Source of the DNA: an uncultured Verrucomicrobiae bacterium
Lineage (GTDB): Bacteria > Verrucomicrobiota > Verrucomicrobiia > Limisphaerales > J093
Assembly (NCBI GenBank): GCA_937946835.1
Contig: CALFAV010000029.1
Span: 1-64,000 of the forward strand
Length of the DNA: 64,000 nt
Reading direction: 5' to 3'
Below the pieces are notes generated by a model, which ran no database searches, was not told where the DNA came from, and worked only from the letters and a program-made list of their open reading frames with translations. The stretch's first letter is position 1. Each line of letters begins with the position of its first letter. A program made the position numbers and the translations under genes. Below are positions 44,897 to 53,870 of this stretch, piece by piece.

Positions 44897-45547
44897 TCAA
44901 GGTGTCCCGGCCTCCAGCCGGGGCAAATCCGCCAACACCGCCTCCAACGCCGCCGGGTCCTCGCCGTCGTAGCTGGCGCGCACCCGTCCGCGGGCGTCCA
45001 CCAACACCACCCGCGTGCTGTGAATGAACAGGTCCTCCGGCCGCGCGTTGGCCGGGTCGGGATTTTCGCCCACCGCCAGCAACAGTTGCTGCGTGGCCAC
45101 GGTGTACAGCTCCACCTGCGGCCCGGTCAGGAAATGCCAGCGGTGGGTGTCCGCGCCAAAGGCGGCGGCGTAACGCCCCAGCACCTCGGGCGTGTCAAAG
45201 GCCGGGTCAGCCGTCAGCGTGACCAGGAAAACGCCCGCCTCGGGCGGCAGTCGGTGCTGCAGCGCGGCCAGATTGCGCGTGATGCGCACACACGGTCCCG
45301 GACAGCGGGTGAAAATGATGCATCCCAACCAGGGTCGGCCGCGCAGGGACTCGGCGGTGACCACCCGGCCGAACTGGTTGGTGAGGGCGAACCCGGTGAC
45401 CTGACTGAGCACCGGCAGCGGCGGACCGCTGGCGCGCGTGCCGGGAGCCAGGCGGGAATAGGCGAAGGCGCCCAGGACCAGCCCCACGGCCAACCCCAGG
45501 CCGCTCCACACCAGCCACTCGAGTTTTGGTGGCGGCGGTTGATTCAT
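44897..45547 (-). CDS. SCO1/SenC copper chaperone-like protein
   Basis: 216-residue membrane-anchored thioredoxin-fold protein. One N-terminal helix (LVWSGLGLAVGLVLGAFAYS) is followed by the periplasmic domain with the copper-binding CxxxC (IIFTRCPGPCVRI) and the conserved His in FIHSTRVVLVDARG. Such proteins deliver copper to, or reduce, the CuA site of cytochrome c oxidase. It is followed by the DUF420 gene. The ATG at 45547 is taken; there is no clear Shine-Dalgarno sequence. Confidence 0.9.
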   Translation of the reverse strand: MNQPPPPKLEWLVWSGLGLAVGLVLGAFAYSRLAPGTRASGPPLPVLSQVTGFALTNQFGRVVTAESLRGRPWLGCIIFTRCPGPCVRITRNLAALQHRLPPEAGVFLVTLTADPAFDTPEVLGRYAAAFGADTHRWHFLTGPQVELYTVATQQLLLAVGENPDPANARPEDLFIHSTRVVLVDARGRVRASYDGEDPAALEAVLADLPRLEAGTP

Positions 45548-45780
45548 CAAAGGGTCAACATGCCAAAGGCACCGGCACGAAACAACGGGTTGCGACGGCC
45601 GATGCCGGGTTTGAATCCGCGGGACGGATTCATGCGATCAGGGAGGCCCGCAACGTATCCCGGGTTGGCCCCCCATCGCGGCGTGCCGGTGGGGTTCCCT
45701 CAGCCCGGCCTTCGACTCCGGGTTGGTCCGGAGCGGGGCCCTTGCGCCCCGCGCCCGGGCCGCAGCCGGCCATGAGGAAT

Positions 45781-48048
45781 CTACCCCTGCAGCACCGCGC
45801 CCTGGCTGGCGTTGGTGACGAATTTCTGGTAGCGCGCCAGCCAGCCGTTCAATGGTCGTTTCACCGGCTGCCAGTTCCTGCGCCGCTCGGCCAGCTCGGC
45901 CTCCGGCACGAGGATGTCCATGCGCCGGTTCGGGAAATCAATCCGGACGCGGTCGCCGGACCGCAACAGGCCGATCGGCCCGCCCTCGGCCGCTTCGGGC
46001 GAGACGTGCCCGATGCACGCGCCGGCCGTGCCCCCGCTGAAGCGGCCGTCGGTGATCAGCGCGCAGGCATCGCCCAGCCCCATGCCCACGATGTAGCTGG
46101 TGGGCGAGAGCATCTCCTGCATGCCCGGCCCGCCGCGCGGCCCTTCGTTGCGGATGACCACCACGTCGCCGGGCTTGACCTTGCCGGCCAGGATGCCGGC
46201 GCAGGCCTCGTCCTGGCTCTCGAAGATCACGCACGGGCCTTCAAACACCAAGTCCGGCCCGCACCGGCGTTTGAATTCCTCGCTGATGCCGGCGGTCTTG
46301 ACCACGCTGCCTTCGGGCGCGAGCTGCCCATAAAGGATCGCCAGCCCGCCCTCGGGCGAATACGCGGTGTCCCTGGTCCGAATGCAGTCGCGCGCGTCGA
46401 ACAAAAACACCGGGTCGTACGGCATCAGGCCGCTGGGCGTGACCTTGGCCAGACGTTTGGGGTCGCTGACCAGTTCGGCGCGGTGAATCACCCAGTCCTT
46501 CAACCGCCGGACCCGCAACAACGCGTGGCGGACGCGGTCGCCGCCTTTCTGGTAACGCCAGAACAGCAGCACCGGTTCGCCGCGCAGCTCGCCCAGTTCG
46601 GCGCGCACCAGACCCTTGGCCTCGGCCAGTTGCTGTTCGATGGCCGGGCGGAGTTGCTCGTGGCCCTTGAGCGTCTGGCCGTCGGGCAGTTTCAGGCTGG
46701 CCCTGGGCGCGTAGAGCGCCAGTTGCGCCTCGAGATCGCCCGCGTTCCAGGCGGCGGCGTCGCGCCAGAGCGTGATGGCCAGCGGATCGGCCGGGAAGAA
46801 GAGCATCGGTTTGGGCGCGAGGTTGCCGCTGGCGGTGCGGGCGGCCGGGCCGAGCTTGTCGTTCGGGTCCACAACGATGGCCGACGCGCCGGACACCCGA
46901 GCGGCCCTGGCCCAGGGCGTGCATTTCTCCGAACGCACGTCCCATTCGTCAATGTTTTCGCCGAGGGTTTTGCCGGTGACGGTTTTGCAGCCCAGGTTCA
47001 GCACGCCCAGGCGCTTGAGCTCGCCCAGGATGGTGTGGATGCCGCCGGCCCGGTGCACGTCCTGGATGTGGTAGTTCGAGGAGGGCGAAACCTTGCACAG
47101 GCACGGGATGCGACGGGAAATCTCGTCAATGCGCCGGATGTCGTAGGGGATGCCGGCCTCGCGGGCGATGGCCAGGGTGTGGAGGATGGTGTTGGTCGAG
47201 CCGCCCATGGCCACGTCGAGCATCAGCGCGTTGTCGAAGGCCTCGATCGTGGCGATGTCGCGCGGTTTCAAGTCCCACTCCACCAGCTTGAGGATCAGGC
47301 GCGCGGCCCGTTCGTAGAGCGCCTCGCGTTCCTTGGACACGGCCAGGATCGTGCCGTTGCCGGGCAGGGCCATGCCGAGCGCTTCGCAGAGGCAGTTCAT
47401 CGAGTTGGCGGTGAACATGCCCGAACAGGAGCCGCAGGTCGGGCAGGCGACCTGTTCGAGGCGCTTCAACTGTTCCTCGGTGATCTTGCCCGCCTGCACC
47501 TGGCCCACGCCCTGGAAGACCGAAATCAGGTCCGCCTTGCCCGCGGCGGGCTGGAGGTGGTTGGCGAGGTCTTCGTGCGCGGCCTTCTGCTCGGCGATGC
47601 CCGCGGCCATCGGCCCGCCGCTGACGAAGATCGTGGGCAGGTTCACCCGCATCGCCGCCATGAGCATCCCGGGCACGATCTTGTCGCAGTTGGGAATGCA
47701 GATCAGCCCGTCAAAACAGTGCGCGCGCACCATGCTCTCGACGCAGTCGGCGATCAATTCGCGCGAAGGCAGCGAATAGAGCATGCCGCTGTGGCCCATG
47801 GCGATGCCGTCGTCCACGCCGATGGTGTTGAAGATGAACGGCACGCCGCCGGCCTGGCGCACGAGCCGTTTGACGAGCTGGCCCACCTCGTTGAGGTGCG
47901 CGTGGCCGGGGATGCAGTCGGTGTAGGAGTTGGCGATGCCGATGAACGGTTTGTTGAAATCGTCCTCGGATTCGATCGCGCCGGTGGCGCGCAGCAGCGC
48001 GCGGTGCGGCGCGCGTTCAATGCCTTTTTTGACGGTGTCGGAACGCAT
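45781..48048 (-). CDS. ilvD: Dihydroxy-acid dehydratase IlvD with a large inserted domain
   Basis: 755 residues against about 560 for normal IlvD. It dehydrates dihydroxy-acids in valine, leucine and isoleucine synthesis. Iron-sulfur cysteines and motifs are kept: [60 protein letters not shown], and the C-terminal [18 protein letters not shown]. About 180 residues (nt 46396-46944) are inserted after [11 protein letters not shown] and before [19 protein letters not shown]. The middle of the insert ([20 protein letters not shown]...[18 protein letters not shown]) resembles a SnoaL/NTF2-like domain. Start at ATG 48048 gives the classical [16 protein letters not shown] beginning. Confidence 0.93.
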   Translation of the reverse strand: MRSDTVKKGIERAPHRALLRATGAIESEDDFNKPFIGIANSYTDCIPGHAHLNEVGQLVKRLVRQAGGVPFIFNTIGVDDGIAMGHSGMLYSLPSRELIADCVESMVRAHCFDGLICIPNCDKIVPGMLMAAMRVNLPTIFVSGGPMAAGIAEQKAAHEDLANHLQPAAGKADLISVFQGVGQVQAGKITEEQLKRLEQVACPTCGSCSGMFTANSMNCLCEALGMALPGNGTILAVSKEREALYERAARLILKLVEWDLKPRDIATIEAFDNALMLDVAMGGSTNTILHTLAIAREAGIPYDIRRIDEISRRIPCLCKVSPSSNYHIQDVHRAGGIHTILGELKRLGVLNLGCKTVTGKTLGENIDEWDVRSEKCTPWARAARVSGASAIVVDPNDKLGPAARTASGNLAPKPMLFFPADPLAITLWRDAAAWNAGDLEAQLALYAPRASLKLPDGQTLKGHEQLRPAIEQQLAEAKGLVRAELGELRGEPVLLFWRYQKGGDRVRHALLRVRRLKDWVIHRAELVSDPKRLAKVTPSGLMPYDPVFLFDARDCIRTRDTAYSPEGGLAILYGQLAPEGSVVKTAGISEEFKRRCGPDLVFEGPCVIFESQDEACAGILAGKVKPGDVVVIRNEGPRGGPGMQEMLSPTSYIVGMGLGDACALITDGRFSGGTAGACIGHVSPEAAEGGPIGLLRSGDRVRIDFPNRRMDILVPEAELAERRRNWQPVKRPLNGWLARYQKFVTNASQGAVLQG

Positions 48049-48489
48049 GGTGTGGTCGTGTGCCCGGTTTTGGTTAAACGACAAGCCGGTTGGCCGAAGC
48101 TAGCCGGTACCCCGCAACTTGTCACGCGCCCTTGCCGAACTGTGACCCTGGCGGGGTACCGTTTGTTTGTAACCTGCCTCAGGCGAAGCCGTCAGGACCG
48201 ACCCCAGCGGGGCCGGTCCGGCATGGCGGACGCTTGCCGCCCGGACCAGTGGCGCCTCCTACGTGGGAGAGCCGCGCAACCGCCCGGTCCGGGCAGGCTG
48301 GAAGTCTGCACCACCAGTTCCCGCCAGCCCGGAAACCCCGCTCCACGCCCGGCGGCAAGCCCGCCGTTACCACGTCGCCGGTCTACCCATGAACGACCGG
48401 GATGCATCCCGCTGGGCTGTGGGCCTGATGGAAGAGCCTCGACAGGTTTTTTCCGGAGCCGCGATAATGTCCAGCCGCGCAAGACAACC
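48049..48489. other. 441-nt divergent region between ilvD and purM
   Basis: No gene is seen. It carries a nested inverted repeat close to the ilvD start (separate entry). I did not find a T-box, a leader peptide rich in Leu, Ile and Val, or a purine riboswitch signature, although these would be the usual controls for such genes. Confidence 0.5.
48105..48161. repeat. Nested inverted repeat upstream of ilvD
   Basis: CGGTACCCCGC (48105-48115) and GCGGGGTACCG (48151-48161) are exact 11-bp complements. Inside them GTCAC (48121-48125) and GTGAC (48142-48146) form a second 5-bp stem with a 16-nt loop. The right side is followed by GTTTGTTTGT on the plus strand. It lies 57 nt upstream of the ilvD ATG. 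It could be an operator, a leader hairpin for ilvD or a terminator for an unseen plus-strand RNA. Confidence 0.55.
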
Positions 48490-49557
48490 ATGAAGACCAA
48501 AGCCTACGCCGCCGCCGGGGTGGACATTGACCTGGGCAACCGCCTCAAGGCCACCCTCCCCGCACTGCTCGCCGCCACCCGCCGGCGCGAGGTGCTGGGG
48601 CGGGTGGGCGGCTTCGGCGGGTTGTTCGCGCTGGACCCCCGCAGGTACCGCCAGCCCGTACTGGTTTCCAGCGTGGACGGCGTGGGCACCAAGTTGAAGA
48701 TCGCCTTTGCGCTGGACCGGCACGACACCATCGGCCAGGACCTGGTCAACCACTGCGTCAACGACATCGCCGTGCTCGGGGCCGAGCCGCTGTTTTTTCT
48801 CGACTACCTGGGCACGGGCCGGCTGGAGCCGCGGGTGTTCACCGAGATTCTCCGCGGATTCGCCCGGGCCTGCGCCGAGAACCGCTGCGCCCTCATCGGC
48901 GGGGAGACCGCCCAGATGCCCGGCTTTTACCGGCCCGGCGAGTACGACGTGTGCGGCGCCATTGTGGGCGTGGTGGAAAAGGCGCGGCTGCTGGACGGAA
49001 CCCGGACCGTGCGCGTGGGCGACGCCGTGCTGGGCCTGGCCTCCAGCGGCCTGCACACCAACGGTTATTCGCTGGCCCGGAAAATCCTCTTCGGGCGGAT
49101 GCGGCTCAAACCCACCAGCCACGTGGCCGAGCTGGGCGGCCGGGTGGGCGACGAACTGCTCAAGGTCCACGTCAGCTACGGGCCGGTCATCCAGAAGCTG
49201 CTGCGCCGGTTCAACCCCGCCCCGCCCCGCGCCGCGGTGGCCGGCGGCATCCGGGCCTTTGCCCACATCACCGGCGGCGGGTTTGTGGACAACATCCCGC
49301 GCGTGCTGCCGCGCCAGTGTGACGTCCTGATCCGCAAGGGGACCTGGGAGGTGCTGCCGATCTTTCAACTGCTGGCCGCCCGGGGCGGCGTGGTCGAGGC
49401 CGAGTTGTATCAGGTGTTCAACATGGGCATCGGCCTGGTGGCCATCGTGGCGCCGGACCGCGCCGAGGCCGTGTTGCGCGGCGTCCGCGCGGCCGGGCAC
49501 AAGGCCTGGTGCATCGGCGAGGTCCTCCGGGGCACCGGCCGGGTGAGAATCGAGTAA
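48490..49557 (+). CDS. purM: Phosphoribosylformylglycinamidine cyclo-ligase PurM
   Basis: 355-residue AIR synthetase of de novo purine synthesis. YAAAGVDIDLGN opens it, SSVDGVGTKLKIAF holds the ATP-binding DGVGTK, and NDIAVLGAEPLFFLDYLGTG, GGETAQMPGFYRPGEYD, GLASSGLHTNGYSLARK and AHITGGGFVDNIPRVLP are all classical. It is probably monocistronic, as the next gene starts 73 nt later. The ATG at 48490 follows CAAGACAACC, without a strong ribosome site. Confidence 0.95.
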   Translation: MKTKAYAAAGVDIDLGNRLKATLPALLAATRRREVLGRVGGFGGLFALDPRRYRQPVLVSSVDGVGTKLKIAFALDRHDTIGQDLVNHCVNDIAVLGAEPLFFLDYLGTGRLEPRVFTEILRGFARACAENRCALIGGETAQMPGFYRPGEYDVCGAIVGVVEKARLLDGTRTVRVGDAVLGLASSGLHTNGYSLARKILFGRMRLKPTSHVAELGGRVGDELLKVHVSYGPVIQKLLRRFNPAPPRAAVAGGIRAFAHITGGGFVDNIPRVLPRQCDVLIRKGTWEVLPIFQLLAARGGVVEAELYQVFNMGIGLVAIVAPDRAEAVLRGVRAAGHKAWCIGEVLRGTGRVRIE

Positions 49558-49630
49558 TGCCGGTTCGTCCGGCGTGGTGCTCGGTTGACAGGACGCGGCA
49601 CTTGCCGAATTTTAAGTCGGTTGCCTGCGC

Positions 49631-50065
49631 ATGAAACGCCTGAATTTCCTTCCCCCGGCCACCGCGGTGGCCGGAATGATCCTGGCCTGGGCGGCCCGGG
49701 CCCAGGACCCGACCCCGCCGCCCCAAACCGAGCCCGCCCCCGCGGCCAACACCTCGACCAACCGGATCGAAGCGGCGGAGGATGCGACCCGTCTGCCGCC
49801 CGCCGCGGTGCCCTTGTTGGTGTCACCGCCGCCCGTGCCGCTGACCCCGACCCGTTACGGCGGGTTGGTGGGGCAGGCGGTGGAGTCCGGGCGACCCTGG
49901 CAGTTGTTCAATCCCCTGGCACCGCCCGAGTGGGGCGACGGCACGCAGAACTTGTCGGTCAATCCGGTGACCGGGCGGGCCGAGGGGGTGATCCTGATTT
50001 CCTTCCAGCTCAAGCCCAAGCCCGGGGCCAAGAAGGCGCCGCGCCCCGCGGGTCCGGAGCACTAA
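49631..50065 (+). CDS. Small exported Pro-rich protein, unknown function
   Basis: 144 residues, not recognised. A signal peptide (MKRLNFLPPATAVAGMILAW, cleavage after ARA) is followed by a long Pro/Thr/Ala-rich segment. The only structured-looking part is the second half, PTRYGGLVGQAVESGRPWQL and NPLAPPEWGDGTQNLSVNPV, ending in SFQLKPKPGAKK. It is likely periplasmic. It converges with hprK across 20 nt. A short secreted protein of this kind is common in Verrucomicrobia but no role can be read from it. Confidence 0.65.
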   Translation: MKRLNFLPPATAVAGMILAWAARAQDPTPPPQTEPAPAANTSTNRIEAAEDATRLPPAAVPLLVSPPPVPLTPTRYGGLVGQAVESGRPWQLFNPLAPPEWGDGTQNLSVNPVTGRAEGVILISFQLKPKPGAKKAPRPAGPEH

Positions 50066-50085
50066 ACGCCGGCGCTCGGCCCGCT

Positions 50086-51045
50086 TCAGGCGCCGGGCCG
50101 AGCCTGCATGGACGCGATGAGCGCCTCGTTCAGGGCCCGGGCCGGATTGTAGCCCAACACCCGCAGTTTCATGTGCAAGGCGGCCACCTCGACCAGGCGG
50201 GCCACGTCCCGCCCCGGGAGGATGGGGATGGTCATGTGCGGGACGGCCACCCCGAGGATGGTTTTGGTTTCCATCTCCTCCCCCACCCGCTCCATCTCGG
50301 CGCGCGGCTCCCAGACCTTGAGGGTGACGATGAGGTCCACGCGCTTTTCGGTCCGGATGCCCTTGACGCCGAACATGGCGGGCACGTCCACCAGTCCGAT
50401 GCCGCGCACCTCCATGAAGTTGCGCCCCACCTCCGGGCTGGTGCCGATGAGTTCGCGTCCGGCGTTGAGGCGGACCAGCGTGGTGTCGTCCGCCACCAGG
50501 CTGTAGCCGCGCTCGACCAGGCCGATGGCGCATTCGCTCTTGCCCACCCCCGGCTCGCCCATGATCAGGACGCCGATGCCGCGGATGTCCACCATGCTCC
50601 CGTGGACCCGCAGGCGCGGGGCGGACAGTTCCTCGAGCACCAGCGTCGCGCGGTTGATGAATTTCATGGTCACCATCGGGCACCGAAACACCGGCACGCC
50701 CGCCGCCTCGGCCTGGCGCTGGAACTCGGGGTCGGGTTTGCCCCCGCGGCAAAAGACCGCGCAGGGCACGCGCGTGGCGAAGAACTCCGCGTAGCGCGCG
50801 GCGCGGGCCACCGGGGGCAGTGAGCGCAGGTAGTGCATCTCGGCGTTGCCGAAGACCTGGACCCGATGTTCGGCAAAGTACTTGCGGAACCCGGCCAGCA
50901 ACAGGCCCGGTCGGTTGACCGCCGGCTCGCGGATCACCCGGCCCAGGCCGCGCTCCCCGGCCACCAGTCGCAGTTCGAGCTCCTGGCGGCGCGCCAGGTA
51001 AAACTTCTCCACCGTGACGGGCGGATTTGGCTTCTGGGGGGTCAT
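50086..51045 (-). CDS. hprK: HPr kinase/phosphorylase HprK
   Basis: 319-residue bifunctional enzyme that phosphorylates or dephosphorylates HPr at a serine in carbon regulation. The N-domain (about 1-130) is followed by the Walker A GEPGVGKSECA, then the catalytic-base region LVADDTTLVRL, the family signature MEVRGIGLVDVPAMFGV and KRVDLIVTLKVW. Length matches the family. No HPr or PTS gene is present in the window. It is 64 nt after lptB on the same strand, consistent with the lptB-hprK order seen in many Gram-negative genomes. Confidence 0.92.
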   Translation of the reverse strand: MTPQKPNPPVTVEKFYLARRQELELRLVAGERGLGRVIREPAVNRPGLLLAGFRKYFAEHRVQVFGNAEMHYLRSLPPVARAARYAEFFATRVPCAVFCRGGKPDPEFQRQAEAAGVPVFRCPMVTMKFINRATLVLEELSAPRLRVHGSMVDIRGIGVLIMGEPGVGKSECAIGLVERGYSLVADDTTLVRLNAGRELIGTSPEVGRNFMEVRGIGLVDVPAMFGVKGIRTEKRVDLIVTLKVWEPRAEMERVGEEMETKTILGVAVPHMTIPILPGRDVARLVEVAALHMKLRVLGYNPARALNEALIASMQARPGA

Positions 51046-51109
51046 GGCCGGTAGTGGAATCGGGGCGAAGGCTGGGCCGCCGGGCGGCGGCGGCAAGGCA
51101 AAACCGGCG

Positions 51110-51907
51110 TCACAGGTTGAACTCCGGGCCCAGGTAAATCTCCCGGGCCTTGGGGTCGTTGACCAGGAAGTCGGCCGGCCCTTCGCACAGCACCTCGCCC
51201 TTGTGGATGATGTAGGCACGGTCCACCAGCTTGAGGGTCTCCCGCACGTTGTGGTCGGTCAACAACACCCCCAGACCGCGCTCCCGGAGCCGGCGCAGGA
51301 TTTTTTGGACCTCATAGACCGCGATGGGGTCAATGCCGCTGAACGGTTCGTCCAGGAGCATCAACTTCGGACTGGTGATCAGCGCCCGGGTGATTTCCAG
51401 CCGGCGCTTTTCCCCGCCGCTGAGCTGGTAGGCCCGGCTTTTGGCCAGCGGCGTCAGGTCCAGCTCGTCCAGCAAATGGTGCAGGCGCAGGCGGCGCTCG
51501 GCGCGGCTCAGCCGACAGGTCTCCAAAATGGCCAGCAGGTTCTGCTCGACGGTGAGCTTGCGAAACACCGAGGGCTCCTGGGTCAGGTACCCGATGCCCA
51601 GCCGCGCCCGCTGGTGCATGGGCAACCGGGCCAGCGAACGGCCCTCGAAACGCACCTCGCCCGCGTCCGGTCGCACCAGCCCCACCACGATGTTGAACGT
51701 GGTGGTCTTGCCCGCGCCGTTGGGCCCGAGCAAGCCCACGATTTCCCCGGCCCGCACCTGGATGCTGACGCCGCTCACCACCCGACGCTTGCGGTACTCC
51801 TTGACGAGTCCCTCGGTGCGCAGCAGCGGTTCGGCCGCGGCCGCGGCCACGGCGGCGGCGGCAGTCGGGTCGCGCTGCGGTGAAGTCTGTGTCGGCGGCG
51901 TGCTCAT
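51110..51907 (-). CDS. lptB: LPS export ABC transporter ATPase LptB
   Basis: 265-residue ABC ATPase that powers LPS transport to the outer membrane with LptFG. Walker A GPNGAGKTTTFN, Q-loop LTQEPSVFRKLTVEQNLL, signature LSGGEKRRLEITRAL, Walker B LMLLDEPFSGIDP and switch His in LLTDHNVRETL are all intact. The LTQExSxFRKL and PLAKSRAYQLSGGE stretches are specific to LptB. A 25-residue Ala-rich N-terminal extension is unusual. It lies 12 nt after the OstA-like gene, so they are coupled. Confidence 0.95.
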   Translation of the reverse strand: MSTPPTQTSPQRDPTAAAAVAAAAAEPLLRTEGLVKEYRKRRVVSGVSIQVRAGEIVGLLGPNGAGKTTTFNIVVGLVRPDAGEVRFEGRSLARLPMHQRARLGIGYLTQEPSVFRKLTVEQNLLAILETCRLSRAERRLRLHHLLDELDLTPLAKSRAYQLSGGEKRRLEITRALITSPKLMLLDEPFSGIDPIAVYEVQKILRRLRERGLGVLLTDHNVRETLKLVDRAYIIHKGEVLCEGPADFLVNDPKAREIYLGPEFNL

Positions 51908-51919
51908 GCTTGGGCAGGC

Positions 51920-53866
51920 TCAAGGGGCGAACGGGCGGGCCAGGACATTGGTGCGCAGCGCGGCCGGCAGGGCGGTCCATTCAATATGGAAGGCGCCGCG
52001 GCCGCCGGCCCGGTTGCGGCGCGTGTCCCAACGCAGCGCCTCCGCCCCGGTAACGCGGCCGTCTGGTGTTTCCACCCGCGGAGCGCCGGTCAACTCCAGC
52101 ACCCCGGTGGCCTCGGTGTAAGTGGCGCGCTCGCCCTCGGCCCGGCGCTTACCCCGGGTCACACGGACCTGCTCCGCGGCCACGGCCCGGTCCAGCCGGT
52201 TGGTGTCGGCCCGGAACCACGCCTCCAGGTGCCCGGCCCGGACCTCCGTCCGCCGCGGCTCCGTCCCCGGCCGCGGCGCCTCCCGCTGCTCGGCCCGTAC
52301 CCCACCCGTTGCCTCCAGATGCTGCAGTGTGCCCGCTTCGGCGAAGGTCACCCGCAGCCGCTCACAGGCCAGGTGACGGCTCAAGCCGGGCCGCGCGGGC
52401 GAGGCGCACTGCTCGATCCGCACCGCCCCGGCGGCCTCCAGGGCTTCCAACCGCTCGGGGTACGACACGGTCAGCTCGCGGCAGGTCAGTTCCCCCAGCG
52501 TCTGCTCGCCCTCGAACAGGCGGGCGCGCACCGGCGGGGCAAACGTCAGTTGCCCGGCGGTGAACTGCGCGGCGTCCGCCTCCACGGTCACGAACCAGCG
52601 GCGCCGGGCGCGGTCGGCCGCCGCAGAAGGGCCGGGGGCCGCGGCCCGTGGAGGCTCGAAGGCCGACACCGGCAGCCGCAACCACGCCCCGCCCCGCACT
52701 TCCACGCGGCGTTGCGCCAGGTCCAGCCGCAACACCGCCCCGCGAACTTCGCGGTCGCGGCCGCTCCAGTGCGGGGCGCCGCTCAGTTCGAGCACGTCAT
52801 TGGTAAACGCCGCCCGCGCGGCGGTGGCGCGCCAGACCTCGGCCGTGTCGGCGAGGACCACGTTGGTTTCGGCCCACAGACCCCGGACCGGGCCGGGGTC
52901 GGGCGGCAGGAACAGGGTGAGGGCTTCCGCGCTCAGCCGGACCCGGTCGGCAGGTGGGGTGGAACCGGCGGCCGGGGCCGGCACCCCGGCGCTCAGCGGC
53001 CCAAGATGCAGACTGTTGGTGCCCAGCGGCAGGACCAGCACGGCGCGGCCCAGTGCCTGCAAGTGTTGCGGTCCCCCGCCGGGGGAACGTTGGAGGAAAA
53101 AGCGCTCGGCCGAGGCCTCGCGTACCGCGTCGGTCCACCGGGGCCGGCCCGTCAGTTCCACCTCCTCTCCCGGCCCGGTCAAACGGTACTCGGCGTGCTC
53201 GCTGGTGGTGCGGCTGCCGTCGCGCCGGCTGAGAATTTCCACGTGGCCCTCGACCTCCAGTCGGTCAAACCGCCCGGCCGGATTGCGTCGGGCGGTCAAC
53301 CGCTCGGCGCGCACTTCCAATTCGGGGTCGGCGACCTGCACGCCGCGCCCGAAGGTGACGACGTTGGTGGCGAGGTTCAGGTGCATTTCTCCGGCCTCGA
53401 GGGTCAGGCTCGCCCCCTCGGGCGCGGGGTCACCGGGGCGTTTGCGGAGGCGGGCGCGGACCTGGTTGGAGACGACCAGCTCGCTGGTGCTCTGCAACCA
53501 GAGAAAGCCCACGCCCTCGAGGGCAAGCTGGCCGTCGGGGGTGGTCACCCGCAATTCCTCGGGGGAGCTGACGCGGTTTTGCCGGAGGTCCACCAGGCAG
53601 CGGGTGGCCTGAATCACGAGCGGGAGGTTGGTGGGACCCGCCGGGTAGATGTGCTCGACGCGCGCGGTCTCGAGGAAAATGGTGCCGTCGGGCTGCGTGC
53701 GGGCGCCGGTGCCGGTGAGCAGGCCGGTTTGCCGGTTCTGGCTCAGCAGGGGCAGGCGGAATTCCCCCGCTCGGGCGGCGGGTCGGGAGGGCGGTTCCCC
53801 GGCCGTCGCCGCGAGCATCCCCGTGGCGAGCAGCCATTCAACCGGCGACAGGCAGCGCAACTTCAC
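51920..53866 (-). CDS. Large OstA/LptA-like LPS transport protein
   Basis: 648 residues, exported (signal-like MKLRCLSPVEWLLATGMLAA). The chain is a run of beta-jellyroll OstA/LptA-type repeats: GTGARTQPDGTIFLETARVE, VEGHVEILSRRDGSRTTSEH, LEATGGVRAEQREAP and GERATYTEATGVLELTGAPR are examples. Classical LptA is about 180 residues and LptC about 190, so this may join LptC- and LptA-like segments into one longer bridge. It lies between kdsC and lptB, where lptC and lptA usually are. It should carry LPS across the periplasm. Two Pro/Ala-rich breaks (about 290-310 and 425-440) divide it. Confidence 0.8.
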   Translation of the reverse strand: MKLRCLSPVEWLLATGMLAATAGEPPSRPAARAGEFRLPLLSQNRQTGLLTGTGARTQPDGTIFLETARVEHIYPAGPTNLPLVIQATRCLVDLRQNRVSSPEELRVTTPDGQLALEGVGFLWLQSTSELVVSNQVRARLRKRPGDPAPEGASLTLEAGEMHLNLATNVVTFGRGVQVADPELEVRAERLTARRNPAGRFDRLEVEGHVEILSRRDGSRTTSEHAEYRLTGPGEEVELTGRPRWTDAVREASAERFFLQRSPGGGPQHLQALGRAVLVLPLGTNSLHLGPLSAGVPAPAAGSTPPADRVRLSAEALTLFLPPDPGPVRGLWAETNVVLADTAEVWRATAARAAFTNDVLELSGAPHWSGRDREVRGAVLRLDLAQRRVEVRGGAWLRLPVSAFEPPRAAAPGPSAAADRARRRWFVTVEADAAQFTAGQLTFAPPVRARLFEGEQTLGELTCRELTVSYPERLEALEAAGAVRIEQCASPARPGLSRHLACERLRVTFAEAGTLQHLEATGGVRAEQREAPRPGTEPRRTEVRAGHLEAWFRADTNRLDRAVAAEQVRVTRGKRRAEGERATYTEATGVLELTGAPRVETPDGRVTGAEALRWDTRRNRAGGRGAFHIEWTALPAALRTNVLARPFAP

Positions 53867-53870
53867 GGGT

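Noticed and set aside
45526-48489. Long open frame in front of purM, antisense to ilvD
   Set aside because: Only the part from 48490 on matches PurM; the rest is antisense to IlvD and lacks protein-like character.
48049-48489. T-box or branched-chain leader peptide for ilvD
   Set aside because: No short ORF rich in Leu, Ile or Val and no T-box consensus was found in the leader.
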